This document shows, one piece after another, positions 25,627 through 34,211 of a stretch of DNA of 64,000 nucleotides. The notes under the pieces were generated by a model. That model was not told the DNA's origin, searched no databases, and saw only the letters and a program-made list of their open reading frames with translations. The first letter of the stretch is position 1. Each line of letters begins with the position of its first letter. The position numbers and the translations under genes were made by a program. Location of the stretch: assembly GCA_902592375.1 (NCBI GenBank), contig CACJEG010000001.1:273103-337102 (forward strand), given 5' to 3'. The stretch is from an uncultured Pelagibacteraceae bacterium (GTDB lineage Bacteria; Pseudomonadota; Alphaproteobacteria; Pelagibacterales; Pelagibacteraceae).

Positions 25627-26414
25627 TAGTTTGTATCCTTTAATTTTGATCCTCTTCCAAGATAACTCTCAATAACCTTTTCATCTTTTTTTGCTTCTTC
25701 AACTGTTCCTTCAAATAAAACCGATCCTTCAGCCATTACAATCACTGGGTCACATAATCTTCCAATAAAATCCATATCATGTTCGATCATACAAAAAGTA
25801 TAACCTTTTTCTTTATTAAGTTTTTCTATTGCGGTTCCAAGATCTTTAAGCAAAGTTCTATTAACACCAGCCCCCACCTCATCTAATAATACTAATTTAG
25901 CATCCACCATCATTGTTCTTCCAAGTTCTAATAATTTTTTTTGACCGCCTGAAAGATTTCCTGCGAGTTCATTAGAAAGATGTCCAAGGTTTAAAAATTC
26001 AACAACTTCTTTTGCTTTTTCTTTAACTGCAGATTCTTCCTCTGCAACTAAACCTGGTTTAAATAATGCTGTCATTAGCTTTTCGCCTGATTGATTTCCT
26101 GGAACCATCATTAAGTTTTCTAGAACAGATAAATTTGAAAACTCATGAGCAATTTGAAAAGTTCTTAACAACCCTTTAGAAAATAATTCATAGGAAGGAA
26201 CATCGGTAATATTTTCATCATCAAAAGTTACGCTTCCTCCTGAAGATTTTAAGTTTCCTGCAATTAAATTAAATAAAGTTGTTTTACCAGATCCATTAGG
26301 TCCGATGATACCTGTGATTGTTCCTCTTTTAACTTTAATTGAACAATCTGAAACAGCAGCTAATCCACCAAAATATTTACTTAAATTATTAATCTCTAAA
26401 ATATTTTCAGACAT
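25626..26414 (-). CDS. livG: branched-chain amino acid-type ABC transporter ATPase, LivG family
   Basis: A 262-aa ATPase of the LivG class. Walker A GPNGSGKTT is at residues 38-46, the LivG-typical LLRTFQIAHEFSNLSVLENL, the signature NLSGGQKKLLELGR, and an H-loop in CMIEHDMDFI. It follows the ProC-like gene by 5 bp in a continuous minus-strand run. The partner is LivF immediately downstream. Confidence 0.9.
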   Translation of the reverse strand: MSENILEINNLSKYFGGLAAVSDCSIKVKRGTITGIIGPNGSGKTTLFNLIAGNLKSSGGSVTFDDENITDVPSYELFSKGLLRTFQIAHEFSNLSVLENLMMVPGNQSGEKLMTALFKPGLVAEEESAVKEKAKEVVEFLNLGHLSNELAGNLSGGQKKLLELGRTMMVDAKLVLLDEVGAGVNRTLLKDLGTAIEKLNKEKGYTFCMIEHDMDFIGRLCDPVIVMAEGSVLFEGTVEEAKKDEKVIESYLGRGSKLKDTN

Positions 26415-26419
26415 TTGAT

Positions 26420-27187
26420 TTATTTGTTTAGTCTTTTGTGAATGCTATTTAAAGTTTTTTCTAGAGATTTATAAAATCCAGCTTTGGTTAATTCTTTAAC
26501 GCCCTGTTCATTTAGTCCTCTAGGCGTTTGAGATTCTTTAACTAAATTTTTTAAATTTTCTTTTGAATTTACGACTGCATCTTGAGATAAAGCCAAAAAT
26601 AAAGATGTTATGTATGTTTGAGCATTATTTCTTTTTACCCCTCTTTTCACCAACCAATCAGTCATAACTCTTAACACCTCATAAAATGGTGCCATCATTC
26701 CAGATGTTGACCAAAAATTTATTGAAGATTTTTCATTTTTAATTTCTACAGTTGTTCCCAAATTATTAAAAAATGCTTTTACTTTTGGATTAGGAGGACA
26801 AATAGGTACAGGACCTTTTTTCAATGAAATTGGAGGCAAAGGTATTGCTCGTACAATTTTTGCTTTTACTTTAATTGCTTTCTTTAATTGAGACAAAGTT
26901 ATAGTAGAAATGAAACTCACAACAGTTTGATTGGATTTAAACTTTAAATCTTTAATAATTTTTTCACCAACAGTCGGTGTCACAGATAAAAATACCCAAT
27001 TACACTGATCTACAATTTGCTGATTGTTTTTGGCTATTACAATTTTTTTAAACTTTCTTTTTAAACCCTGTGCTATTTTTTTATTTCTTGGAGAGATTAT
27101 AATTTTTTTATAAGAAATTTTTGATTTACATATTCCAGTAATAACTGAAGAAGCAATTTTACCTGTACCAATAAAACCTAAATTCAT
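26420..27187 (-). CDS. pyrroline-5-carboxylate reductase-like protein (ProC family)
   Basis: A 255-aa protein of the ProC family. An N-terminal Rossmann motif GFIGTGKIASS (residues 4-14) is followed by a C-terminal dimerisation domain with TPRGLNEQGVKELTKAGF, the conserved ProC signature region. Proline-biosynthesis ProC reduces pyrroline-5-carboxylate, but diverged members act on related cyclic imines or have unknown roles. The unusual basic composition and location between CsiD and a Liv transporter suggest a catabolic or specialised role rather than the housekeeping enzyme. It may be the only ProC of a reduced genome; the window cannot decide. Confidence 0.75.
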   Translation of the reverse strand: MNLGFIGTGKIASSVITGICKSKISYKKIIISPRNKKIAQGLKRKFKKIVIAKNNQQIVDQCNWVFLSVTPTVGEKIIKDLKFKSNQTVVSFISTITLSQLKKAIKVKAKIVRAIPLPPISLKKGPVPICPPNPKVKAFFNNLGTTVEIKNEKSSINFWSTSGMMAPFYEVLRVMTDWLVKRGVKRNNAQTYITSLFLALSQDAVVNSKENLKNLVKESQTPRGLNEQGVKELTKAGFYKSLEKTLNSIHKRLNK

Positions 27188-27219
27188 AATTTTGGATACT
27201 TTATATTGATTATATTGAA

Positions 27220-28131
27220 TTAATTAACAAAAAAAGATCCTCTTATTCGTAACAATTCTCTGCTTAATTCCTTATTTTCTTTAAATGGCTTTCTACCATG
27301 AAGCCAAAAGTAATTATTTGCAATTATAGAACAACCTACGGGTAGTTTTGTTATTACTTTATTTTTACTTTCCTCCAACGCATCCGATAACCTTTGCAGA
27401 AAATTTCCTTGATCCATATTTTTTGGTTCTGGAAATTGATCAATATAAGAAATTTGTGGTCTACCTTTTTCATCTGTTGAAAATACTGGATGTTCAACTT
27501 TGTAATCTACATTTTTACTTTTTGGAGATCCCCAAATAAAATTTTGTTTACCAACTGGATCATTTGATAATTCATGACAATGCTCCCAATCATCTAAATG
27601 AAGCATGGCCGTTTCTCCACCTTCAACATTTTTTTCTTCTAACTTAGTCATTACCAACCAATCAGTTACCTCTTTTACATAAGTACCATCAGTATGAAGA
27701 TCCATATTTCTGTATGCTTTTCTTAAGTATGAATCGCTTGCATCCTCATGTTTTACATGAAACCTTGCATAATATTTTCCTGCCATAGAGTCATGATTGG
27801 GAATGCCAATTAAGTATGCAACAGCTGTAGACAATTTGACTAAAAATTTATCATTGATTTTCGAAGAAATATTACTCGGACCAATAATGAAGCAACCTGT
27901 AGATCTATCTCTTATTATGGAATTCATTAACTTACTTAGTTTATTTTTTGTTAAATCATCTAAACTCTTAGCAATAGTAAATCTTGTAAATGGTTTTAGT
28001 TCTAATGCAGTTAAATCAAATTTATTAAAGGGGAAAATTAGTTTTTCAATTATTTCGTCTTTTAATCTAATATTTAAAATTCTTTTTGATTTTTCGTGCT
28101 CCTGCACATCTATGCCAGATATTTTTTCCAT
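27220..28131 (-). CDS. csiD: glutarate 2-hydroxylase CsiD/GlaH, Fe(II)/2OG dioxygenase
   Basis: A 303-aa protein that I recognise as CsiD (GlaH), which hydroxylates glutarate to L-2-hydroxyglutarate while decarboxylating 2-oxoglutarate. Resemblance to the E. coli protein runs full length, including LELKPFTRF, TAVAYLIG, YYARFHVK, DLHTDGTYV, LLHLDDWEH-like MLHLDDWEH, YIDQF and WLHGR. The iron ligands are His146-x-Asp148 and His278, and the RELLRIRG segment is a likely 2OG ligand region. The usual partner, an L-2-hydroxyglutarate oxidase, is not adjacent. The transporter-rich neighbourhood suggests lysine- or glutarate-derived carbon enters here. Confidence 0.88.
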   Translation of the reverse strand: MEKISGIDVQEHEKSKRILNIRLKDEIIEKLIFPFNKFDLTALELKPFTRFTIAKSLDDLTKNKLSKLMNSIIRDRSTGCFIIGPSNISSKINDKFLVKLSTAVAYLIGIPNHDSMAGKYYARFHVKHEDASDSYLRKAYRNMDLHTDGTYVKEVTDWLVMTKLEEKNVEGGETAMLHLDDWEHCHELSNDPVGKQNFIWGSPKSKNVDYKVEHPVFSTDEKGRPQISYIDQFPEPKNMDQGNFLQRLSDALEESKNKVITKLPVGCSIIANNYFWLHGRKPFKENKELSRELLRIRGSFFVN

Positions 28132-28171
28132 AAGAAATTTTAGGTTAACTTAAATAATAAATCAATTTTAT

Positions 28172-28495
28172 TTAAAAATAACTTGCTAATACAGCCATGC
28201 ACACTGCAGAAAAAATTGTTGGATATACATAATTTTTTTTTGAAACAAAAAACACTGCCAGCGACAAGATAACAACAGTAAGTCTTAATAAATATCCTGC
28301 TTCATTTAAAACTCCTACAGGAAAAATGATTGTTCTTGCTATCAAAGCAGCTAAAGTTGCATAGGCTAAACAATTAAACCATTTAAAAATTTTTGAAGTT
28401 TCTTTTATTCCTTGAGAACTTACAGCTCCAAGAAACCTTGATAAAAAAGTCGCAAGTGAAGTAACCAAAATTGCATAAACTACACTAACTGACAT
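28172..28495 (-). CDS. azlD: AzlD-family branched-chain amino acid exporter small subunit
   Basis: A 107-aa membrane protein with about four helices, typical of AzlD, the small partner of AzlC in branched-chain amino acid export. Conserved features are TSLATFLSRFLG near the N-terminus and CLAYATLAALIARTI. It overlaps the azlC stop by 11 bp, so the subunits are co-translated. It lies between two importer gene sets, making a combined import/export locus. Confidence 0.85.
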   Translation of the reverse strand: MSVSVVYAILVTSLATFLSRFLGAVSSQGIKETSKIFKWFNCLAYATLAALIARTIIFPVGVLNEAGYLLRLTVVILSLAVFFVSKKNYVYPTIFSAVCMAVLASYF

Positions 28496-29189
28496 TTATT
28501 TCTCCAATAAGATAAGCTGCTGTTCCACCTACTACACCTCCTAATAAAATTGACCACTCTGGTGAAAAAAAATAAAAAATTGGTCCTAATATAGACCCTA
28601 ACAACACTGAAAGTGTAATTTGAATTGTTTTAGATGCTCCAACCATCATGCATAAAAAATAAATAGGATTTAAAATTGCTAAACCCATCATTATTTCTTT
28701 ATTGAGAAATTCTGAAAAATAAAAACCAAGAAATGTACCTAAGACAGCAACACTCCAAGTGGCACTTCCTATTCCTATCCAATAATCAATTCTTTGTTCT
28801 TTAGGGATTGATTTGTAATTACTTTTCATAATCAACCAAGCGGATACAGCAATAAAATGACAGGAAAAGTAATATTTCCATTTTGGTTGTTTTTTATGCA
28901 TCATTAATGGAAATAGAGAGACAGCCATTGGATATAAACGAGCATTCACAAACCAAACTGCTAAAAAAATATTTAAGAGTGATGCTCCAACTAATAAAGA
29001 CTCTGCCATAACTAAAGATCCTGGCAAAGCATAAGTCAACATTGTTGAAAAAATACTTTCCTGAATATTAAATCCTAAATTTTTAAGAAGTGCACCAATA
29101 GCAATAAAACAACAGCCTAAAGCAATTGCAGGACTGTCATGTGCTAAAATTGATTTATATCCTTTAAAGAAAATTTTTTTATTAATCAT
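28485..29189 (-). CDS. azlC: AzlC-family branched-chain amino acid exporter
   Basis: A 234-aa membrane protein of the AzlC/YgaZ family, the large subunit of branched-chain amino acid exporters. Hallmarks are the N-terminal DSPAIALGCCFIAIGALLKN, TYALPGSLVMAESL, and WFVNARLYPMAVSLFP before the middle loop. It overlaps the upstream livF by one base and azlD by 11 bp. Export of excess amino acids, or of analogues imported by the flanking Liv systems, is the likely role. Confidence 0.87.
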   Translation of the reverse strand: MINKKIFFKGYKSILAHDSPAIALGCCFIAIGALLKNLGFNIQESIFSTMLTYALPGSLVMAESLLVGASLLNIFLAVWFVNARLYPMAVSLFPLMMHKKQPKWKYYFSCHFIAVSAWLIMKSNYKSIPKEQRIDYWIGIGSATWSVAVLGTFLGFYFSEFLNKEIMMGLAILNPIYFLCMMVGASKTIQITLSVLLGSILGPIFYFFSPEWSILLGGVVGGTAAYLIGEINVS

Positions 29190-29974
29190 TAACCGCCAAG
29201 GAATAGTCTACCAACATCTGGATTTTGTAATAACTCATCTCCTTTGCCGGCGATTGCAGTTTGTCCTGATACCAGAACGTATCCTATGTCTGCAAACTCT
29301 AAACCTTTTTTGGCATTTTGCTCAACTAGAATTATAGTTTTTTTTTCATTCTGTTGAAGATCTCTTAAAATTTCAAATACCATATCAATGTATCTTGGTT
29401 CTAAACCGATTGATGGCTCATCTACCAATAATACCGATGGTTTCATAACTAAAGCTCTAGATATTTCTAATAATCTTCTTTCACCGCCAGATAACACTTT
29501 TGCGGGCTGGTTTCTTCTATTTCTTAATCTTTCATATTTTTCTAAAATTCTTTCTGCTTCTTGAAATGATTCTTCTGTTTTATCTTTAATATATCCACCC
29601 ATTAATAAGTTTTCTTCGACTGTCATGTCCGGAAAAACTGAATTATCTTGTAAAATATATGCGATACCAACTGACTTTAGTTTTTCAGCTGGTGTTAGAT
29701 TAGTAATTTCTTTTCCATCTATTTCTATTTGACCTGAAAAAATATTTGTAAAACCATAAATTGAATGAAGTATTGTAGATTTACCTGCTCCATTTGGGCC
29801 AATTAAACATAGTGATTGTGCTTTGTTTACAAATAAATCAAAGTTGTGCAAAATTTCCATTTTTCCATAACCAGCACTTAAATTTTTAATTGTTAAATGA
29901 ATTTCATTTGGAGAAAGTTTTTTTAAATCTTCTGGTGTTGGAGCTTTACCTAAAACTTCATATTGATTGGACAT
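29189..29974 (-). CDS. livF: branched-chain amino acid-type ABC transporter ATPase, LivF family (second system)
   Basis: A 261-aa LivF-class ATPase. Walker A GPNGAGKST is at 59-67, the signature VLSGGERRLLEISRAL, and the C-terminus has the typical ILVEQNAKKGLEFADIGYVL. An N-terminal lead of about 25 residues (GKAPTPEDLKKLSPNEI) is longer than in the other LivF here. It overlaps azlC and livG at its two ends. It belongs with the permeases at 30.7-32.8 kb. Confidence 0.9.
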   Translation of the reverse strand: MSNQYEVLGKAPTPEDLKKLSPNEIHLTIKNLSAGYGKMEILHNFDLFVNKAQSLCLIGPNGAGKSTILHSIYGFTNIFSGQIEIDGKEITNLTPAEKLKSVGIAYILQDNSVFPDMTVEENLLMGGYIKDKTEESFQEAERILEKYERLRNRRNQPAKVLSGGERRLLEISRALVMKPSVLLVDEPSIGLEPRYIDMVFEILRDLQQNEKKTIILVEQNAKKGLEFADIGYVLVSGQTAIAGKGDELLQNPDVGRLFLGG

Positions 29975-30714
29975 TATTGAGCTCCTAAATAAGCATCGAT
30001 AACACGCTTATCATTTTTAATTTCATCTGGCGAACCATTAGCTAACATTTTACCGTGAGCTAAACAAAAAATATTCTCTGCTAATTGCATTATTACTCTC
30101 ATGTTGTGCTCGATAACTAAAAGAGTAATTCCAAAGTCTTGATTTACTTTTATTAATCTATCTATAATTCCATTGATCAAAGTAGGATTAATTCCTGCAG
30201 TAGGTTCATCTAACAAAAGCATTTCTGGCTCATTCATTAATGCCATAGCAAGCTCAAGAAGCTTTTGTTGTCCAAAAGATAAGTCTCCAGCTCTTAATTT
30301 TCTTTTTTGATATAGTCCAACAAAATTTAATAAATTTTCTGCTTTTTCAGTTAATTCCTGTGGGATCTTTGAAAATAATTTTAATACACTTTCATCGCTA
30401 CCTTTATGACTGATAAGCATGTTATCTATACAATTTAATTTTCCATAAATTCTTGTTTGTTGAAAAGTTCTTAATAAACCAAGTTTAGCTATAACTGGTA
30501 CTGGAAGTTCAGATACTTCCTTACCATTAAATTTAATTGATCCTTGATCTATAGGATAAGTTCCAACAATAGAATTAAATAATGTTGTTTTTCCAGATCC
30601 ATTCGGACCGATTAATCCCACTATTTTTCCTTTTTCAACCGACATAGAAATATCAACATTAGCTTTTACTCCTCCAAAAGATTTACTAACGTTATTTACT
30701 TCAAGAATACTCAT
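29974..30714 (-). CDS. livG: branched-chain amino acid-type ABC transporter ATPase, LivG family (second system)
   Basis: A 246-aa LivG-class ATPase. Walker A GPNGSGKTT is at 36-44, with LLRTFQQTRIYGKLNCIDNML, the signature DLSFGQQKLLELAMAL (Phe in place of the first signature Gly), and LLVIEHNMRVI. Starts in an ATGA overlap with livM. The SFGQ variant of the SGGQ signature is tolerated in LivG proteins as far as I recall, so activity is expected. Confidence 0.9.
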   Translation of the reverse strand: MSILEVNNVSKSFGGVKANVDISMSVEKGKIVGLIGPNGSGKTTLFNSIVGTYPIDQGSIKFNGKEVSELPVPVIAKLGLLRTFQQTRIYGKLNCIDNMLISHKGSDESVLKLFSKIPQELTEKAENLLNFVGLYQKRKLRAGDLSFGQQKLLELAMALMNEPEMLLLDEPTAGINPTLINGIIDRLIKVNQDFGITLLVIEHNMRVIMQLAENIFCLAHGKMLANGSPDEIKNDKRVIDAYLGAQ

Positions 30715-31763
30715 TTTATTTCTACCTGTGCCTTTCGGTCTGCTTCATCAACTACTTCTCCAAATCGTTCTGGATATTTTTCTCTTAGCCATCCCATAAT
30801 TCCTTCTGGGAAATAAATTACAATTACAACAATCAAAACCCCTAGGGCTACATACTGCCAACCCAAGAAGAATGTCCAAAAACCTTCTTTAAATATATGA
30901 AATACAGTTGCTCCAATAACTGGTCCCCATAAAGTTCCTTTACCGCCTAATATAGCCATTAGAACCATAAACACTCCCATTTCTCTTCCATCAAATGCAA
31001 CATCAGTTGAGTCTATGTATCCAACTAAACCACCCATAATACCTCCCGCTAAACCACAGAAGAAAGCAGATATCATCCAACCAATAATTTTATATTTCAT
31101 AGTCTCTATTCCCATCGCCTCTGCTTTATCTTCGTTATCTCTTATAGCATTCAAAATTAATTTAAATCTTGTAGAGTAAATTGCTTTGACAGCAAGAAAA
31201 GTTAAGATCAAAACTAAGAAACTTAAAAAATAAAAAAATTCACCTCTGGCTTCCAAACTTCCTACATTAGGAAAAGGGGGAGTAGTAAAACCTTGACCTG
31301 CTCCAATAATTTCAATTCCACCGGAAATTTCACCTGCAGCAACACCTAATCCTAGAGTACAAATGGCAAAATAGTGACCTCTTAATCCTAAAATTGCATA
31401 TCCAATTAAGCCAGCAACAATTGTTGGTACTACGGCAGCAACGACAAGTCCCATAGCCATACCTTGAAAAAATTGAGCTGGAGTATGAACAAATGTTTTT
31501 TCACCACCACTTTCGGTCCATTCAGCTAATGGAAAAAACATTCCTACTTGAACCGAGGCGCATAAATACATTCCTAATCCATAAAATAAGATATTTCCAA
31601 AAGTGTTATATCCCATTTCACCCCCTTGAATATTCCAAGTGATTGCAAGGACAATCAATATACAAAGAATTGATAATTGAACTTTAAATGCAGGAAATAC
31701 ATAAGGAGCTGCTAGCCCAAAAATTAATATACCTATATATAAAATTAAATTATTTTTGTTCAT
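30711..31763 (-). CDS. livM: branched-chain amino acid-type ABC transporter permease, LivM family (second system)
   Basis: A 350-aa LivM-class permease of normal length. Conserved elements are NIQGGEMGYNTFGNILFYGLG, GLRGHYFAICTLGLG, AIRDNEDKAEAMGIET and LGGKGTLWGPVIGA. The start overlaps the 3' end of the 60-aa ORF by 14 bp and the stop overlaps livG (ATGA). The EAA-like loop before helix 7 contacts the ATPases. Confidence 0.9.
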   Translation of the reverse strand: MNKNNLILYIGILIFGLAAPYVFPAFKVQLSILCILIVLAITWNIQGGEMGYNTFGNILFYGLGMYLCASVQVGMFFPLAEWTESGGEKTFVHTPAQFFQGMAMGLVVAAVVPTIVAGLIGYAILGLRGHYFAICTLGLGVAAGEISGGIEIIGAGQGFTTPPFPNVGSLEARGEFFYFLSFLVLILTFLAVKAIYSTRFKLILNAIRDNEDKAEAMGIETMKYKIIGWMISAFFCGLAGGIMGGLVGYIDSTDVAFDGREMGVFMVLMAILGGKGTLWGPVIGATVFHIFKEGFWTFFLGWQYVALGVLIVVIVIYFPEGIMGWLREKYPERFGEVVDEADRKAQVEIK

Positions 31764-31932
31764 ATAAGCTCTTGATTTTATCTCTAAAATTCTGATCTAC
31801 TGTAAAATAATGGCCATCTTCATCATGAACACTTGACCCTGAATAATGATATTCATCCAAATGCTTTTTAAATTCATCTATATCAACCTCAACAGATTTC
31901 CCCTCGTTATCATTAATTTTAACTTTTCTCAT
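31750..31932 (-). CDS. 60-aa acidic soluble protein embedded between livH and livM
   Basis: A 60-aa hydrophilic protein, rich in Asp, Glu and Lys, with no signal or membrane segment. It begins MRKVKINDNEGKSVEVDIDE and contains HYSGSSVHDEDGHYFTVDQNF. Its ATG overlaps the livH stop (ATGA) and its end overlaps the livM start by 14 bp, so it is translated in step with both permeases. I recognise no family. A cytoplasmic accessory or regulator of this transporter is the simplest guess. Confidence 0.75.
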   Translation of the reverse strand: MRKVKINDNEGKSVEVDIDEFKKHLDEYHYSGSSVHDEDGHYFTVDQNFRDKIKSLYEQK

Positions 31933-32822
31933 TTTAAATACTCTCTTTTTCTAGAAAGTTTAAATCTTCTGTAAACTAGGATTAAAACCAATAATAAAAA
32001 TACTGAACCAATTCTAAATTCTGTTCCTAAAATATAATCTGCAAACTCTTCAAAAACTCCTAATCCCATTCCTGACATTGCAACACCGGGCAAGTTTCCT
32101 AATCCTGCAACAATCACAATCATAAAAGATCTAATCGTATATGGTAAGCCCATGTAAGGATGAATAGTAAATGTTATTGAAATTAGTGCTCCAGCAACAC
32201 CACAAAGAGCAGCATTTATTCCAAATGTTGCTGCATAAACTTTTTCTGTATCAACGCCTAAAATTTTTGCAGCTCTAGCATTTTGAGCTGTAGCTCTAAT
32301 AGCTCGGCCAAGCTTAGATTTTTTCATGTAAATTACTAAACAAACTGCAAACAAAATGCTTATAAATGCTGAAAATATTTTTGAATTAGGTAACACAACA
32401 TTGCTATCAAACAACATAGTTGTTCCGTAACCAGAGTTTGCAAGTACAACATCTGCACCAAATGCAAAATTCATTAATTGCATGAAAAGAATACTTATTC
32501 CAAAAGTCGCCAAAATAGAGATAAATAAATCTCTATCTACTACTTTATTAATTACTAATTTGTAAATCGCTATACCAACAAAGTACATTATTACAGGTGC
32601 AACAATTACTCCCCATGCTGGATGAATACCATAGAGGTACATAAAATATGCTATGTATCCACCTAAAATAACAAGATCTCCTTGTGCAATGTTAATTATG
32701 TTCATCACTCCCCATTGAAGTGCCATTCCATATGCGATTAATGCAAACAAAACTCCAAGAAGAATTCCATCCAAGCAGGCTTGAACAGTTATCATTGGGT
32801 ATTGAAATACAAGAAAATCCAT
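31929..32822 (-). CDS. livH: branched-chain amino acid-type ABC transporter permease, LivH family (second system)
   Basis: A 297-aa LivH-class permease. It shows GILLGVLFALIAYGMALQWGVMNIINIAQGDLVILGGY near the N-terminus, AIRATAQNARAAKILGVD and GLGNLPGVAMSGMGLGVFEEF. It is preceded by a stem-loop with a U-tract that separates it from the upstream binding-protein gene. Its stop overlaps the small acidic ORF (ATGA). No convincing Shine-Dalgarno is visible before its ATG. Confidence 0.9.
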   Translation of the reverse strand: MDFLVFQYPMITVQACLDGILLGVLFALIAYGMALQWGVMNIINIAQGDLVILGGYIAYFMYLYGIHPAWGVIVAPVIMYFVGIAIYKLVINKVVDRDLFISILATFGISILFMQLMNFAFGADVVLANSGYGTTMLFDSNVVLPNSKIFSAFISILFAVCLVIYMKKSKLGRAIRATAQNARAAKILGVDTEKVYAATFGINAALCGVAGALISITFTIHPYMGLPYTIRSFMIVIVAGLGNLPGVAMSGMGLGVFEEFADYILGTEFRIGSVFLLLVLILVYRRFKLSRKREYLK

Positions 32823-32843
32823 AAAAAGTATTTTTGGGTTATA

Positions 32844-32874
32844 TAAAAAAAAGCCCCCTATGACTAGGGGGCTT
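32844..32874 (-). terminator. intrinsic terminator between the binding-protein gene and livH
   Basis: A 10-bp perfect stem (plus-strand AAGCCCCCTA at 32851-32860 and TAGGGGGCTT at 32865-32874, loop TGAC) is followed on the minus strand by a run of U residues. It lies 12 bp after the binding-protein stop. Partial termination here would give excess binding protein over permease. Confidence 0.88.
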
Positions 32875-32886
32875 TAGTATTTTATT

Positions 32887-34125
32887 TTATCTATCTGACC
32901 ACTTAGGAATTGGATGTATCAACTTAGCTGATGCCCATTTTAATGGAGCAACAACTTTGTTTTCACATTTTCCTGAAGCATCACACATTACTTGGAAAAG
33001 TACCATTGGTTTGTCAACGTTCTGACCACCAGGTGCAAATTTAATATTTCCATAGAATGTTTGCATGTTCGTAGCTGCAAGAGCATCTCTTACTTTCTTT
33101 TGATCGAAAGAATTTGCTCTTTCAAATGCATCTTTGAATACCAATAAAGCAGCCGAAGATTCAGCAGATTGGTAAGGTGGATCATATCCAAACTCTTTCT
33201 CAAAGTCTGCAGCATAAGTCATACCATCTTTAAAGAAATCATCTTTATAAGTTAGTGACTTGTGCCATTGAGAAGCACAAAGAGCGTACTGTGAGTTCTT
33301 ACCATGCTGTTTAGATAGCTTAGCCGCATCACAGTGAGTCATAGCCAACATAGGAACATCAACTTTCATTTCAGCAATTTGTCTGATCGCAGTTAACGCA
33401 CCTTTTGTGTGACCTGATACAACAAGCACATCTGGTTTCATTTGTTTTACTTTAACCAATGTAGCAGCCATATCATTTAGCTCTTTAGGCAATTTATCGT
33501 CGATTATGATTTTAGAACCAGTTCTTTCTGCAGCATCTAAAATACCTAATCTAACATCCTGTGAAAATGCATCTTGTTCAAACGCTTGTGCAATTCTTAC
33601 TGGTTTTCCACCATTTAACTCAACTGCTGTTTCGATAGCAACATCAAGATATAAGTTAGCTGGAGCTAATACAGCAAATAGATATTTGTAACCTTTTGTA
33701 AACAAAGATCTAGATGCACCATTTGCTTCAACCATTGGAACACCATACTTTTCAGTCACTGGCGCAATCGCTTTAGTTAAACCAGAACTGTAAGGGCCAA
33801 GCATAAACTCAACACCATCTTGTGAAATCAATCTTTCTGCAAGCTGTGCAGCTCTCTTAGGGTTTGATTCATCATCGTAATAAATAATGTCAAACTTATA
33901 AGTCTTTCCACCAACTTTAACACCACCCATGCTGTTAATTCTGTCAACGGCCATGTTGTAACCATTTTGAGTATGAACACCATTAGATGAGTATTTACCA
34001 GTTAAGGAAATCGCAGCACCTAAAATAATTTTGTCACCAACAACTTTTGCAAAAGATGCAACAGAAGTTGAAAATAAAATTACTAATGCAGAAACAAAAC
34101 TTAAAATTATTTTATTTAATCTCAT
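32887..34125 (-). CDS. branched-chain amino acid-type ABC transporter substrate-binding protein (second system)
   Basis: A 412-aa periplasmic binding protein of the Peripla_BP_6 type with an N-terminal signal peptide (residues about 1-26, ending ASFA). The mature part contains VVGDKIILGAAISLTGKYSSNG, GPYSSGLTKAIAPV and PYQSAESSAALLVFKDA. Two Cys-containing segments near the end (VMCDASGKCENK) may form a disulfide. A strong Shine-Dalgarno (AAAGAGGAAA) precedes the ATG, and a terminator follows the stop. It heads the second Liv transporter run. Ligand class is probably amino acids or amides, not determinable here. Confidence 0.87.
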   Translation of the reverse strand: MRLNKIILSFVSALVILFSTSVASFAKVVGDKIILGAAISLTGKYSSNGVHTQNGYNMAVDRINSMGGVKVGGKTYKFDIIYYDDESNPKRAAQLAERLISQDGVEFMLGPYSSGLTKAIAPVTEKYGVPMVEANGASRSLFTKGYKYLFAVLAPANLYLDVAIETAVELNGGKPVRIAQAFEQDAFSQDVRLGILDAAERTGSKIIIDDKLPKELNDMAATLVKVKQMKPDVLVVSGHTKGALTAIRQIAEMKVDVPMLAMTHCDAAKLSKQHGKNSQYALCASQWHKSLTYKDDFFKDGMTYAADFEKEFGYDPPYQSAESSAALLVFKDAFERANSFDQKKVRDALAATNMQTFYGNIKFAPGGQNVDKPMVLFQVMCDASGKCENKVVAPLKWASAKLIHPIPKWSDR

Positions 34126-34211
34126 TTTATTTCCTCTTTAATTAATTAATTATGTGGTGATTAAATAAAGAAATTTTATTTTATGCAAGTGGCAATAAAG
34201 GCCAAATCTAA

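Noticed and set aside
21294..34125. Recent tandem duplication of the Liv operon
   Set aside because: Gene order, permease lengths and N-terminal extensions differ between the two sets, so they are old paralogues or independent acquisitions.
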